Shown piece by piece: positions 22,596 to 33,062 of a DNA stretch of 43,146 nt. Origin of the DNA: Fimbriimonadales bacterium (GTDB lineage Bacteria > Armatimonadota > Fimbriimonadia > Fimbriimonadales > Fimbriimonadaceae). The DNA lies in assembly GCA_026418055.1 (NCBI GenBank), contig JAOACB010000018.1:1-43146 (forward strand), in the 5' to 3' direction. Made by a program: the position numbers and the translations under genes. The notes under the pieces are model-generated. The model did not search any database and was not told where the DNA came from. It worked only from the letters and a program-made list of their open reading frames with translations. Within the stretch, counting starts at the first letter, position 1, and each line of letters begins with the position of its first letter.

Positions 22596-23579
22596 GTGAG
22601 GGTTGCGGTCGTGGGGGCCGGAGTTTCGGGGCTGGCGGCGGCGCGGGAGCTCGCCGAAGCCGGCGTAGGCGCAGTGCTCTTCGAGGCCTCCGGCCAGGTG
22701 GGAGGCCGTCTGCTCTCCTGGCGAGCGGAGCCCGGGCTGGTGTTCGATGTCGGCGCGACGCTGCTGGCGCCGGTGGGTGAAGGCTTCGCGGCGCTGCTGG
22801 AGAGCCTACCCGCTGATGAGCGGCCGGAGCGCATCCGCCGATGGATCGCCCCCCACCAAGGCCTGCGGGCTCTCCCTGCCGACCCGGCGCGGAACGCCGC
22901 TCCGAGGTTCGCGTTCCGCGACGGCAACCAGAGGCTGGCCGAGCGGCTGGCCGACGGCCTCGAGCTGCGCTTCGGCGCGCCCGTCGAATGGCTGGACAAG
23001 GCGGGCCGGGAGATCCTCGTGCGCGGAGAGCCGTTCGACGCGTGCGTGCTGGCGGTGCCGGGGCCGATCGCCGCGGACCTGCTGGCGACGCTCGGCGAGC
23101 GGAGGCCCCTGCGGCGAGACTCCTACCGCAGCTGCCTATCGGTGGCGCTGGGCTACCCGATGGACGCGCCGGACCTGCCATGGTTCGCTTTGCTCGACCC
23201 GGACCAGACGCACCCGCTGGGCTGGCTCAGCCTGGAGTCGCGCAAGGTGTCCGGCAGGGCCCCCTCGGGCTGGGCGGCGCTGGTGGCCCAGCTGAGCGCC
23301 CGGGCCTCGTCGGACTGGTGGGGGCTGGACGACGACACCGTGGTCCAACGGACGTCGGTGTTCGTCGGGAGGCTGTTCGGCCGCGGCTGGGACTCGCCCT
23401 CGGTGGCGAGGGTGTTCCGTTGGACGCACAGCCAGCCCGAGCTGGCGGCTCCTACGGAGGCGATCCTCGGGCCCGAAAGCCGCGTCGCGCTGGCCGGGGA
23501 CGCCTTCGGCAAGGGCCGGGTGGAGTACGCTTGGGAGGCCGGGCGGAGGGCCGCGCGCCTGCTGCTCGGCGGAGGCTAG
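22596..23579 (+). CDS. FAD-dependent amine oxidase/renalase-like oxidoreductase
   Basis: This 327-residue flavoprotein starts at once with a dinucleotide-binding fold (VAVVGAGVSGLAAARELAEAG). An acidic VLFEAS strand and the VGGRL motif of the amine-oxidase superfamily follow. The C-terminal RVALAGDAFGKGRVEYAWEAGRRAA segment is the second FAD contact. The length and the shape of the ends recall renalase-like and protoporphyrinogen-oxidase-like proteins; the substrate is unknown. The GTG at 22596 is the only suitable start: the frame has no ATG close by, and the Rossmann strand begins two residues later. The dapB gene follows after 3 bases, so they share a transcript. Confidence 0.83.
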   Translation: MRVAVVGAGVSGLAAARELAEAGVGAVLFEASGQVGGRLLSWRAEPGLVFDVGATLLAPVGEGFAALLESLPADERPERIRRWIAPHQGLRALPADPARNAAPRFAFRDGNQRLAERLADGLELRFGAPVEWLDKAGREILVRGEPFDACVLAVPGPIAADLLATLGERRPLRRDSYRSCLSVALGYPMDAPDLPWFALLDPDQTHPLGWLSLESRKVSGRAPSGWAALVAQLSARASSDWWGLDDDTVVQRTSVFVGRLFGRGWDSPSVARVFRWTHSQPELAAPTEAILGPESRVALAGDAFGKGRVEYAWEAGRRAARLLLGGG

Positions 23580-23582
23580 GCG

Positions 23583-24401
23583 ATGGCGGACGAGACGCGC
23601 GTATTGAAGGTGGCGGTGGCCGGAGCCGCCGGTCGGATGGGCACGACCACCGTGCAGGCCCTGGCGCTGGAGGGAGACTTCGAGGTCGTGTGCGCCGTCG
23701 ACCGCGCGCACGCGGGAGAGTCGCTGCGCTCGGTCGCGGGCCCGAAGGCGCCGGACATCCCGATCCGAGAGAAGTTCGGAGCGGCGCTGGACGAGACCAA
23801 GCCGGACGTGCTGATCGACTTCACCACGCACGCCTCGGCCGTCGAGCATGCCGCCTCGTCGATGCGGAGGGGGGTGGCTCCGGTCATCGGCGCGACGGGC
23901 CTGACCCAGCACGACCTCTCCGAGCTGCGGCGGCTGTCGGAGGACACGGGCGTGCCGGGCATCTACGTTCCCAACTTCGCGATCGGAGCGGTGCTGATGA
24001 TGCGCTTCGCGGAGCTGGCAAGCCGCTGGCTCCCCGACGTGGAGATCGTGGAGATGCACCACGACCGCAAGCTCGACGCCCCCAGCGGAACGGCGATTCT
24101 GACCGCCGATCTGATCGCCGAGGCTCGCAAGTGCGTGCCCACCCCGCCTGTCACGCAGCAACTCAAGGTGGAGGGAGCCAGGGGCGGCGTGTACAAGGAC
24201 ATCCCGATCCACTCCGTGCGCCTGCCCGGCCTGGTGGCGCACCAGGCGGTGCTGTTCGGCGGCAAGGGGGAGCTGCTCACCATCCGACACGACTCGCTCG
24301 ACCGCAGCTCCTTCATGGAGGGAGTGAAGATCGCCCTGCGCCACGTCCGCAAGCTGCAGGGGTTCTCGGTCGGGCTCGACAAGATCCTGTTCCGGTCGTA
24401 G
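23583..24401 (+). CDS. dapB: 4-hydroxy-tetrahydrodipicolinate reductase
   Basis: DapB reduces the cyclic intermediate of the diaminopimelate/lysine pathway and so supplies the peptidoglycan cross-link residue. The 272-residue protein has the NAD(P) motif VAGAAGRMG near residue 13 and the signature EMHHDRKLDAPSGTA, with the catalytic histidines and lysine, near residue 158. It lies 3 bases after the FAD protein gene and has GGAGG 8 bases before its ATG. No other dap genes are present in the window. Confidence 0.95.
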   Translation: MADETRVLKVAVAGAAGRMGTTTVQALALEGDFEVVCAVDRAHAGESLRSVAGPKAPDIPIREKFGAALDETKPDVLIDFTTHASAVEHAASSMRRGVAPVIGATGLTQHDLSELRRLSEDTGVPGIYVPNFAIGAVLMMRFAELASRWLPDVEIVEMHHDRKLDAPSGTAILTADLIAEARKCVPTPPVTQQLKVEGARGGVYKDIPIHSVRLPGLVAHQAVLFGGKGELLTIRHDSLDRSSFMEGVKIALRHVRKLQGFSVGLDKILFRS

Positions 24402-24435
24402 ATCGGCCCGGCATTCGCGCCGGGATGTGGAACAA

Positions 24436-24466
24436 CACCCTCGGGGCCCCCGGCCCCGGAGGGTGT
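24436..24466 (+). promoter_or_regulatory. Hairpin covering the ribosome binding site of the PilB/GspE gene
   Basis: ACACCCTC (24435-24442) pairs perfectly with GAGGGTGT (24459-24466). Inside it GGGG/CCCC and CC/GG continue the stem, with one bulged G and a small loop. The 3' arm contains GGAGGG (24458-24463), the Shine-Dalgarno site of the TTG start at 24472. No T-run follows, so a translational control element is more likely than a terminator for dapB. Confidence 0.45.
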
Positions 24467-24471
24467 CGTCG

Positions 24472-26214
24472 TTGGCTGGGAATCGGAAGAGACTCGGAGA
24501 GCTCCTTCTTTCGCACCGCCTGATCACGCAGGAGCAGCTCGATCAGGCCCTCGCGCTGCAGCGCGAGCGTCCTGGCTCGCTGGGCAGCATCCTGGTTTCG
24601 CTGGGACACATCACCGAGGACCTGTTGTTGCAGGCGCTGGCGGCGCAGCACGGAGTGTCGGCCTGGCGCCTGGAGCGCGACGCGCCGAAGGCCGCCGCGG
24701 TCGCCAAGGTTCCAGAGCACATCTGCCGCACCTACCAGGTGCTCCCCGTCGAGGTGCGCGGCGACCTGCTGGTGCTCGCGATGCGCAACCCCTACGACCT
24801 GGACGCGATCGACGCGGTGCGCAACGTCACCGGCATGCGCGTCGAGCCCGTGCTGGCCCAGGAGGACCGCCTGGCGAACGCGATCGAGAAGGCGTTCCAG
24901 CACCGCGGCCGCTCGGAGCACTTCGACGGCTACGTCGAGAGGGCCCTGGAGGAGTTCAAGCCACAGGACGAGCGCAGCCGCAAGGCCACCCTCACCGAGG
25001 AGGACACGCGCCCGGTCGTCGGCTTGGTCAACCAGATCCTGATCGACGCCATCCGGATGGGAGCGAGCGACATCCACATCGAGCCGCGCGCCGACCGCGT
25101 GGACCTGCGGTACCGCATCGACGGCGAGCTGCACCCGATCCGCACCATCCCGCAGGGCCTCATGCCCATGCTCACCACGCGGCTGAAGATCCTGGCGGAC
25201 TTGGACATCGTCGAATCGCGCCTCCCGCAGGATGGCCGCATCAGCGTCGAGGTGGACGGACGCGACGTGGACCTGCGCGTGAGCGTGCTGCCGAACTACC
25301 ACGGCCAGCGCATCGTGCTGCGGATCCTCGACAAGTCGGTCACGCTCAAGAAGCTCGACGAGCTCGGCTTCTCGCCGCAGAACCTCAGGATCTTCCGCAA
25401 CCTCATCCACAAGCCGTACGGCATGATCCTGGTCACCGGTCCCACCGGCAGCGGCAAGACCACCACGCTGTACGCGGCGTTGCGCGAGGTGCAGAAGAAG
25501 ACCAACAACGTCATGACCTGCGAGGATCCCGTCGAGTACGACATCGACGGCATCAACCAGTCGCAGGTGTTCGAGAAGGTGGGTCTGACGTTCGCCATGC
25601 AGCTGCGCGCGATCCTGAGGCAGGATCCCGACGTGGTGCTGGTCGGGGAGATCCGCGACCGCGAGACCGCCGAGACCGCCATCCGAGCCTCGCTCACCGG
25701 CCACCTGGTGCTCAGCACCCTGCACTGCAACGACGCGCCGAGCGCAGTCCCTCGGTTGCTGGACATGGGCATCAATCCGTACCTGCTCAGCACTTCGCTC
25801 ATCGGCGTGATGGCTCAGAGGCTGCTGCGGACGCTGTGCGCCGACTGCCGGGTGCCCGACGACGACGGCGAGGACCGCGCCCTGTTGGAGGCGGTGCTCG
25901 GCCACAACCAAGTTCCGACCATCTACCGCGCCAAGGGTTGCCTCAAGTGCGGAAGCACAGGCTTCCGAGGCCGCATCGCGGTGCATGAGATCCTGCCGGT
26001 GACGCCCGAGGTCGGGAGCCTGATCGCCGAGCAGGCTCCGATCGAGGCGATCAAGCGCGCTGGCGCGCGCTACGGCTACGAACCGCTGCAGGTGGACGCC
26101 ATCCGCAAGGTGATCGACGGCAGGACGACGCTGGCCGAGGCCCAGAGGCTGGTGTTCTTCGAGACGCTGCCCACCCAGCCCGCCGAGCGGCACGGGCTGC
26201 GCCTGGCCGCCTGA
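24472..26214 (+). CDS. PilB/GspE-type secretion ATPase with MshEN c-di-GMP domain
   Basis: This hexameric ATPase of type IV pilus or type II secretion machines has 580 residues. Residues 7-30 and 36-59 are two 24-residue MshEN motifs (RLGxxLxxxxLI...LxxALxxQ) separated by the canonical 5-residue spacer. This is a known c-di-GMP-binding arrangement; the usual Gly at position 10 of the first motif is Arg here. The ATPase domain has Walker A GPTGSGKTTT near 323-332, the Asp box, a DPDVVLVGEIRDRETAE Walker B region, and a CxxC...CxxC zinc site (LCADC, GCLKCG). TTG at 24472 is chosen because GGAGGG lies 8 bases upstream; GTG at 24427 lacks a good site. No pilC or pilT is nearby. Confidence 0.92.
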   Translation: MAGNRKRLGELLLSHRLITQEQLDQALALQRERPGSLGSILVSLGHITEDLLLQALAAQHGVSAWRLERDAPKAAAVAKVPEHICRTYQVLPVEVRGDLLVLAMRNPYDLDAIDAVRNVTGMRVEPVLAQEDRLANAIEKAFQHRGRSEHFDGYVERALEEFKPQDERSRKATLTEEDTRPVVGLVNQILIDAIRMGASDIHIEPRADRVDLRYRIDGELHPIRTIPQGLMPMLTTRLKILADLDIVESRLPQDGRISVEVDGRDVDLRVSVLPNYHGQRIVLRILDKSVTLKKLDELGFSPQNLRIFRNLIHKPYGMILVTGPTGSGKTTTLYAALREVQKKTNNVMTCEDPVEYDIDGINQSQVFEKVGLTFAMQLRAILRQDPDVVLVGEIRDRETAETAIRASLTGHLVLSTLHCNDAPSAVPRLLDMGINPYLLSTSLIGVMAQRLLRTLCADCRVPDDDGEDRALLEAVLGHNQVPTIYRAKGCLKCGSTGFRGRIAVHEILPVTPEVGSLIAEQAPIEAIKRAGARYGYEPLQVDAIRKVIDGRTTLAEAQRLVFFETLPTQPAERHGLRLAA

Positions 26215-26284
26215 GCGCCTCCGTCGGGTTCTCCAGCGGCGGGCGCAGCCCACCGGGGATCGGCGGGGGTCCGTCCGGCTGATC

Positions 26285-26290
26285 CATAAT
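26285..26290 (+). promoter_or_regulatory. -10 box of a leaderless-type uvrD promoter
   Basis: CATAAT is followed by 7 bases (CGGGGGC) and the ATG at 26298, so the transcript would begin at or next to the start codon. No convincing -35 and no ribosome binding site are present. Confidence 0.5.
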
Positions 26291-26297
26291 CGGGGGC

Positions 26298-28504
<2,207 letters not shown>

Positions 28505-28508
<4 letters not shown>

Positions 28509-29083
28509 GGGTCGCGGCGGCGGTCTTGGGGCTGGTGCTGGCGCTCGCAGGCTGCGGCGGGCCCGCCGAGATGTGGCCCCTGGAGGTGGGCCGGACCTGG
28601 ACCTACAGCGTCGACACCGGCCTGACCACGTTCGTCGCGAGGGTGCGCGTCGAGCGCAGGGTGCCGGTGGGCCGCGCGCTGGGCTACGAGCTGCGGGGCA
28701 GCATGGGCACGTCGCGCCTGGCCTGGGACGGCGACGAGCTGGTGGCCTCGATGTTGCCGCAGACGAGGTTCAACCCACCGATCCGTCTGGCCGTCGCAGG
28801 CGCGAGGGGGGACGCCAGGAATCCCTTCCGGGCCGTCTGGAGGGGCAACGTGGAATGGTTCGGCAAGGCCCGCGCCGGCGTGGCCACGCTGGAGCAAAGG
28901 CCCGACCGAGCGCGCATCGGCTCGGCCGAGGTGCCCGCGACGCTGTCCGTCGTGCGTCTGACGACCGAAAATCGCACTGTGGAGCTGTCCTCGTGGTTCG
29001 TGGACGGCATCGGGCTTGTGCGCCAGGAGCAGCGCACCGACGGCATCCTGGACGTCCGGCTGGAGTACCTGCGCGGGGAGTGA
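28505..29083 (+). CDS. Small lipoprotein of unknown function
   Basis: The 192-residue product has a lipoprotein signal peptide ending in LAGC (Cys17). The mature part is beta-rich, beginning with WPLEVGRTWTYSV and ending with VRLEYLRGE, like many small outer-surface lipoproteins without a named family. The GTG start at 28505 lies inside the uvrD stop (GTGA), so its translation depends on the helicase gene. Functional connection with the helicase is not obvious, and co-translation may simply reflect tight packing. Nothing further can be said of its role. Confidence 0.8.
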
Positions 29084-29156
29084 GCGGCCGCGGGACTTTG
29101 GGTCCTGACCGCGGAACGCCCTGCCCGAGACGTTGTCTCAATCAGGAAGCAATCGC

Positions 29157-29846
29157 ATGGAAACGGAAGCCAACCTGCAAACGAGGCCGATCACCCTGAA
29201 GGACGTCAAGGCCAACCCCAAGGTCCGGAGGATGATCGACGGGGCCAACGACGTGATGAAGGCGATGGGCTACACCGAGCACGGCCATCGCCACGCCGGC
29301 GTCGTCGCCAGCATCACCCGGTACATCCTGGAGCAGGTCGGCGCCCCGCAGCGCGAGGTGGAGCTGGGGCAGATCGCGGCATACCTGCACGACGTGGGCA
29401 ACGTGATCAACCGCATCGACCACCCGATCAGCGGCGCGAACATCGCCTGGACCATCCTGAACGAGATGGGCATGGACTCGGCGGAGGTCGCTCCCATCCT
29501 CGGGGCGATCGGCAACCACGAGGAGCTGGCGGGCTCGCCGGTGAGCTCCATCTCGGCCGCCTTGATCCTGGCCGACAAGAGCGACGTGCACTTCAGCCGG
29601 GTGCAGAACCCGATCATGGACACGTTCGACATCCACGACCGCGTGAACTACGCGGTGCAGAAGTCGCGGGTCGAGGTTCTGCCGGACGAGGGCACCATCG
29701 AGCTGACGCTGGAGATCGACACCTCCTACGCCACGGTGATGGAGTACTTCGAGATCTTTCTGGAGCGCATGATCGCCTGCCGCCGCGCCGCCGAGACGCT
29801 GGGGCTGAAGTTCGCCCTGCGCGTGAACGGCGTGAAGCTGGAGTAA
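29157..29846 (+). CDS. HD-domain phosphohydrolase
   Basis: This 229-residue metal-dependent phosphohydrolase has the HD domain ligands His46 (GHRHAG), His78-Asp79 (YLHDVGN), His89 and His121 (NHEE) and Asp140 (LADKSD). This layout is that of HD-family enzymes acting on nucleotides or signalling molecules; the substrate is not known. The ATG at 29157 follows AGGAAG by about 7 bases; a TTG at 29133 in the same frame is less likely. It precedes a PilZ protein on the same strand by 46 bases, so a link with cyclic nucleotide signalling is possible, though the domain is not the HD-GYP type. Confidence 0.85.
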   Translation: METEANLQTRPITLKDVKANPKVRRMIDGANDVMKAMGYTEHGHRHAGVVASITRYILEQVGAPQREVELGQIAAYLHDVGNVINRIDHPISGANIAWTILNEMGMDSAEVAPILGAIGNHEELAGSPVSSISAALILADKSDVHFSRVQNPIMDTFDIHDRVNYAVQKSRVEVLPDEGTIELTLEIDTSYATVMEYFEIFLERMIACRRAAETLGLKFALRVNGVKLE

Positions 29847-29892
29847 CCGGGCTCTAGGACGCGGTCCCGCCTTCCGAGAATCCGGTAGGGAG

Positions 29893-30573
29893 ATGGGTTC
29901 GTCCGCCGCCAAGCTGTTCGAGGCCGACCCGAGGGAGATCGCCAAGGTTCTGTTCCTGGCTCAGCAGTCGGGCTCGCGCCTTGCTCTTCGGCTTCAGGAG
30001 CGCGACCCCGTGCCGGTGCGCCTGGTGCGGGGCCCGGAGCCGGGCATCTGGCTGCTGCCGGGCGGCCCCGGCGCCAGCCCCTACATGGGCGAGCCGTGCT
30101 GCCTGATCGCCGGACCGGAGACCGACCCGTGGCACATCCACACGGTGGCGCGCCGCACGCTGCCCACGGGAGACGGCTGCCTCATCGAGATCGACCGTCC
30201 GACGCGCATGGTGCGCAACGAGCAACGCCTGGACGCGCGCGTGGAGCTGTCGGACGGCGAGCTGCAGGCCCAGGTGGCTCAGGGTTCGGCCAGCCTCAGC
30301 CTCTCCGTGGAGAACGTGAGCTGGAGCGGCCTCGGAGCGAGGTTCCTGCGCCCGCTGTTCGCGAGCTTCGAGTCGGGTAGGCCGTGCCGTTTGTTGCTCG
30401 GCCCCGGCACGATGAACCTCGAGGCGGAGGGAGAGGTGCGGTGGTTCGACCCCAAGGGCATGGGAGTCCGGATCTGCTGGCCCGACCCCCACAACCCTCC
30501 CGAGGCCTGGGTCACCTTCCTGCGGCGGGCGGCGATGTCGCGCCTGTACCGGTCGCTGTCGGGCACGCGCTGA
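29893..30573 (+). CDS. PilZ-domain protein, likely c-di-GMP receptor
   Basis: This 226-residue protein ends in a PilZ domain. The c-di-GMP motifs are RNEQR (RxxxR, Arg108 and Arg112) and NVSWSG (NxSxxG, Asn141, Ser143, Gly146), followed by a beta-barrel pattern. The first 100 residues form a separate beta-rich domain, possibly YcgR-N-like, containing a GIWLLPGGPGASPYMGEP segment. It probably couples c-di-GMP levels to motility, pilus function or exopolysaccharide production. It is the second c-di-GMP-type protein within 6 kb, after the MshEN domain of the PilB-like ATPase. The ATG at 29893 follows GGTAGGGAG very closely, so translation may start from a short leader. Confidence 0.85.
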   Translation: MGSSAAKLFEADPREIAKVLFLAQQSGSRLALRLQERDPVPVRLVRGPEPGIWLLPGGPGASPYMGEPCCLIAGPETDPWHIHTVARRTLPTGDGCLIEIDRPTRMVRNEQRLDARVELSDGELQAQVAQGSASLSLSVENVSWSGLGARFLRPLFASFESGRPCRLLLGPGTMNLEAEGEVRWFDPKGMGVRICWPDPHNPPEAWVTFLRRAAMSRLYRSLSGTR

Positions 30574-30582
30574 TTCGCATCG

Positions 30583-30611
30583 CTTCGGGTAAAAAGCCTC
30601 CCATCCCGAAG
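30583..30611. promoter_or_regulatory. Inverted repeat at the S9 peptidase promoter
   Basis: CTTCGGG (30583-30589) and CCCGAAG (30605-30611) are perfect inverted arms around a 15-base spacer holding TAAAAA (30590-30595), a poor -10 candidate. It lies just upstream of the ATG at 30626. It may be an operator or the stem of a weak terminator after the PilZ gene. Confidence 0.35.
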
Positions 30612-30625
30612 GGGGCCGTTCCGCC

Positions 30626-33043
30626 ATGCGACCGATCGCCGCCGCGCTGCTCGCAACCGTCCTGCTGTCCTCCGCCGCTCCCGCGCGGGCCCAGGCGAAC
30701 TGGGACCTCGCCAACCGCTTCTCCGCCGAGAGCCTCCAGCCGTTCCTCTACAGCACGAGCCTCTCGCCGAACTGGATCGGCAAGACGGACCAGTTCTGGT
30801 ACAGCTGGAAGGACGACTCCGGCACGCGCTATTGGCGCGTGGACCCGGCCAAGAGGACGAAGACGCCGCTGTTCGACGCGGACCGCATGGCCGCTCTGCT
30901 GGCCCAGGAGCTGCGGCGTCCGATCGACGCGCTCAACCTGCAGATTTCCAACTTGAGCTTCGACGAGAAGAACCTCGACCTGCTCCGCTTCGAGTCGGGC
31001 GGCTTCCGTTTCGAATACGATCTGAAGTCCGGCACGATCAAGAACGCCGGCAAGGTGGAGCCTCCCCGCCGCGAGGCGCCGAGCTTCAAGAACGAGGCGC
31101 CGGACAAGAAGGCGTACGTCTACGCCCAGGACCACAACCTGTTCCTCGTGGAGATCGTCGACGGCAAGGAGCAGCCTCCCGTGCAGCTGACCACCGACGG
31201 CGCCGAGCGGTACAGCTTCGGCAGCGCCGACGGAACAGGCCGGGGAGGGCAGCGCCGCGAGGGCCAGACGCAACAGGGCGAGCGGCGCGTGCGGCCCAAC
31301 GTCACTTGGTCCAAAGACTCCAAGCGGTTCTTCGTGATCCGGCGCGACTCGCGCAAAGTCAAGGACCTGTACCTGGTCAACAACTTGGCGCAACCCAGGC
31401 CGACGCTGCGCACCTACGAGTACGCCATGCCGGGCGACCCGGACGTGCCGCAGTACGAGCTGTTCGTGTTCGACCGCGAATCCAAGAAGCTGGAGAAGCT
31501 GGACGTGGCGCGCTACAAGGACCAGCAGCTGTTCAACGTCCACTTCCAGGACACCGCGTCCGACTCCCTGAGGTTCGTGCGCAGGGACCGCCTGCAGAGG
31601 AACCTGGAGCTGTGCGAGACCGACCTGAAGACGGGCAAGACGCGCGTGCTGCTCTCGGAGTCGGTCGAGAACGCGTTCCTCGAGTTCCGACCGGTGCGGT
31701 ACGTCAAGCCCGGAGGCGACTTCCTGTGGTTCTCCGAGCGCGACGGCTGGGGCCACTACTATCTGTACTCCAACGACGGCAAGCTGAGGAACGCGGTGAC
31801 CTCGGGGCCGTTCCGAGCCAGCGAGCTGGTCGACGTGGACGCGGACAAGGGATGGGTGTACGTGCGGCTCGTCGGGCGCGACCCCGCCGAGAACCCGTAC
31901 CACCGCCACCTGGCGCGCGTGCGGCTGGACGGCACCGGTCTGACGGTGATGGATCCGGGTGACGCGGACCACTCCTCGGTGCTTTCTCCGTCGAAGAGGT
32001 TCGTCGTGGACGTGTTCTCCCGCAGCGACCTGCCGCCCAGGGCCGTGCTGCGGGACGACGACGGCCGCCAGCTGCTCGAGCTGGCCGAGACCGACGTCTC
32101 GAAGCTCGTCGAGCTCGGATGGAGGATGCCCGAACGGTTCGTGGTGAAGGCCGCGGACGGCGTCACGGACATCCACGGCAACCTGTGGAAGCCCGCGGAC
32201 TTCGACCCGCGCAAGACCTACCCGATCATCGCGTACGTGTACCCCGGCCCGCAGACCGAGGCCGTCACCGCGGGCTTCTCCCTGCAGGCCAGCTTCCTGC
32301 GCCTGGCCAACCTAGGGTTCATCGTCGTGCAGATCGGCAACCGCGGAGGCAATCCCAACCGCTCGAACGCCTACCACAGCTTCGGCTATGGGAACCTGCG
32401 CGACTACGGGCTGGCGGACAAGAAGGCGGGCATCGAGCAGCTCGCCGCGCGCCATCCCTGGATCGACTTGCGGCGCGTGGGCATCTACGGCCACTCCGGC
32501 GGAGGGTTCATGACCGCGGCCGCCATGCTGCTGCCGCCCTACAACGAGTTCTTCAAGGTGGGAGTGAGCAGCGCGGGCAACCACGACAACAACATCTACA
32601 ACGCCAACTGGTCCGAGCAGCACCACGGCCTGAGGGAGGTCGCCGTGCGGGACAGGGACGGCAAGGAGACCGGCGAGACGCGCTTCGAGATCCGAGTGCC
32701 GACCACCCCCGAGCTGGCCGCCAACCTGAAGGGCAAGCTGCTCATCGTGCACGGCGACATGGACGACAACGTGCATCCCGCCAACTCGATCCGGCTGGCG
32801 GCGGCGCTGATCCGCGCCGGCAAGCGGTTCGACTTCATGCTCATGCCCGGCCAGGCGCATGGCTTCGGCGACATGAGCCCGTACTTCAACCAGATGCTGA
32901 TGGAGTACTTCGCCGAGCACCTGTTGGGCGACCGCAGCAGGCGGCCGCTGGCGGACATGGGCCTGCCTCAGCGCGGACCCGCGCAGGCCGCGCCGCCGCC
33001 CGCGCAGGAGGAGCAGCAGCGCCAGCAGGCGGCCGACGACTGA
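30626..33043 (+). CDS. Secreted S9 (dipeptidyl peptidase IV-type) serine peptidase
   Basis: The 805-residue product has a signal peptide (cleavage after PARA near residue 23), a DPP IV N-terminal beta-propeller (about 60-530) and an alpha/beta-hydrolase catalytic domain. The nucleophile is Ser624 in GHSGGGFM. The aspartate is in HGDMDDNVHP and the histidine in GQAHGF. It removes dipeptides or small peptides from extracytoplasmic substrates. The C-terminal 30 residues are a low-complexity Ala/Pro/Gln tail (AAPPPAQEEQQRQQAADD), uncommon in this family. No partner genes are near, so it probably serves protein or peptide scavenging. Confidence 0.93.
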   Translation: MRPIAAALLATVLLSSAAPARAQANWDLANRFSAESLQPFLYSTSLSPNWIGKTDQFWYSWKDDSGTRYWRVDPAKRTKTPLFDADRMAALLAQELRRPIDALNLQISNLSFDEKNLDLLRFESGGFRFEYDLKSGTIKNAGKVEPPRREAPSFKNEAPDKKAYVYAQDHNLFLVEIVDGKEQPPVQLTTDGAERYSFGSADGTGRGGQRREGQTQQGERRVRPNVTWSKDSKRFFVIRRDSRKVKDLYLVNNLAQPRPTLRTYEYAMPGDPDVPQYELFVFDRESKKLEKLDVARYKDQQLFNVHFQDTASDSLRFVRRDRLQRNLELCETDLKTGKTRVLLSESVENAFLEFRPVRYVKPGGDFLWFSERDGWGHYYLYSNDGKLRNAVTSGPFRASELVDVDADKGWVYVRLVGRDPAENPYHRHLARVRLDGTGLTVMDPGDADHSSVLSPSKRFVVDVFSRSDLPPRAVLRDDDGRQLLELAETDVSKLVELGWRMPERFVVKAADGVTDIHGNLWKPADFDPRKTYPIIAYVYPGPQTEAVTAGFSLQASFLRLANLGFIVVQIGNRGGNPNRSNAYHSFGYGNLRDYGLADKKAGIEQLAARHPWIDLRRVGIYGHSGGGFMTAAAMLLPPYNEFFKVGVSSAGNHDNNIYNANWSEQHHGLREVAVRDRDGKETGETRFEIRVPTTPELAANLKGKLLIVHGDMDDNVHPANSIRLAAALIRAGKRFDFMLMPGQAHGFGDMSPYFNQMLMEYFAEHLLGDRSRRPLADMGLPQRGPAQAAPPPAQEEQQRQQAADD

Positions 33044-33062
33044 TCCGAGGGCCGCGTCGGAG

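Noticed and set aside
24436-24466. Hairpin as a rho-independent terminator of dapB
   Set aside because: No T-run follows, and the arm overlaps the next ribosome binding site. Some termination cannot be excluded.
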